Assembly: GCA_039649115.1 (NCBI GenBank)
Contig: JBBWZQ010000065.1
Coordinates: 1-5,040 of the forward strand
Length of the DNA stretch: 5,040 nt
DNA from: DATEJJ01 sp039649115
Lineage (GTDB): Bacteria > Actinomycetota > Actinomycetes > Mycobacteriales > Micromonosporaceae
Direction: 5' to 3'
This document shows, piece by piece, positions 5,025 through 5,040 of the stretch (its first letter is position 1; each line of letters starts with the position of its first letter). Position numbers and translations under genes: made by a program. The notes under the pieces were generated by a model. The model was not told the origin of the DNA. It saw only the letters and a list, made by a program, of their open reading frames with translations, and searched no databases.

Positions 5025-5040
5025 ACACAAGCTGGCGCCG

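Larger units (their letters stand above)
4791..5040. repeat. 120-bp tandem repeat array (two full units and the start of a third)
   Basis: Unit 1 is 4791-4910, unit 2 is 4911-5030, and unit 3 begins at 5031 and is cut by the window edge after 10 bases (GCTGGCGCCG). Units 1 and 2 are the same length and differ at six positions only (unit positions 7, 63, 71, 87, 116, 119). Each starts GCTGGC(G/A)CCGGCTCCGCC and ends GGCCCCAGACCA. All six differences lie outside the paired arms of the internal hairpin. The first base of unit 1 is also the last base of the kinase TAG stop. The middle of each unit is C/T-rich on this strand with CGCTCC repeats. No gene is visible; the minus-strand open frame persists because 120 is a multiple of three. 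This may be an actinobacterial interspersed REP- or MITE-like element that duplicated in tandem, but I cannot name a family. Confidence 0.93.

Noticed and set aside
3532..5028. A 498-codon minus-strand open frame with a repeated 40-residue segment
   Set aside because: The apparent peptide repeat comes from the 120-bp DNA repeat, whose length is a multiple of three; the rest is antisense to the kinase and psuG.
4791..5040. A CRISPR array
   Set aside because: The units are contiguous 120-bp near-identical copies with no short repeat alternating with unique spacers, and no cas genes are present.

Overview
This window is high-G+C chromosomal DNA from an actinomycete. The codons are strongly G/C-ending, two genes have GTG starts, and the first gene is the end of a principal (SigA/HrdB-type) sigma factor. 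The gene families present and the G/C-rich repeat units at the right edge would suit Micromonosporaceae (Micromonospora, Salinispora, Actinoplanes and relatives). That family placement is an inference from general resemblance, not a database match.

Layout from left to right. Positions 1-318 (+) hold the last 105 codons of the sigma factor. A 266-bp intergenic stretch follows, with a weak stem-loop and a candidate promoter. A small zinc-ribbon-like protein (DUF7455 type) lies at 585-827 (+) behind a clear Shine-Dalgarno site. A perfect bidirectional terminator at 851-884 separates it from a convergent two-gene minus-strand unit: an 87-residue DUF3039 protein (2662-2925) followed by a 572-residue superfamily II helicase (910-2628). 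A 64-bp divergent spacer then leads to a plus-strand pair with overlapping ends: pseudouridine-5'-phosphate glycosidase (psuG, 2990-3904) and a PfkB-family sugar/nucleoside kinase, probably pseudouridine kinase (psuK-like, 3901-4791). From the kinase stop codon to the window edge runs a 120-bp tandem repeat, two full units plus the first 10 bases of a third. Each full unit can fold into a long interrupted hairpin.

How the genes work together. The kinase should phosphorylate pseudouridine, and PsuG should split pseudouridine 5'-phosphate into uracil and ribose 5-phosphate, so the pair forms a compact salvage module for this RNA-derived C-nucleoside. No transporter is visible in the window. The DUF3039-helicase pair looks like an operon of unknown role; its spacing suggests the two products are made together. 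Both genes flanking the divergent spacer lack a Shine-Dalgarno sequence and have a -10-like hexamer ending exactly 6 bases before the start codon, which suggests leaderless transcripts.

The items most worth a second look are the 120-bp hairpin repeat array abutting the kinase stop codon, the paired leaderless promoters, and the uncharacterised DUF3039-helicase unit. I see no phage, transposase, CRISPR, toxin or defence cassette.
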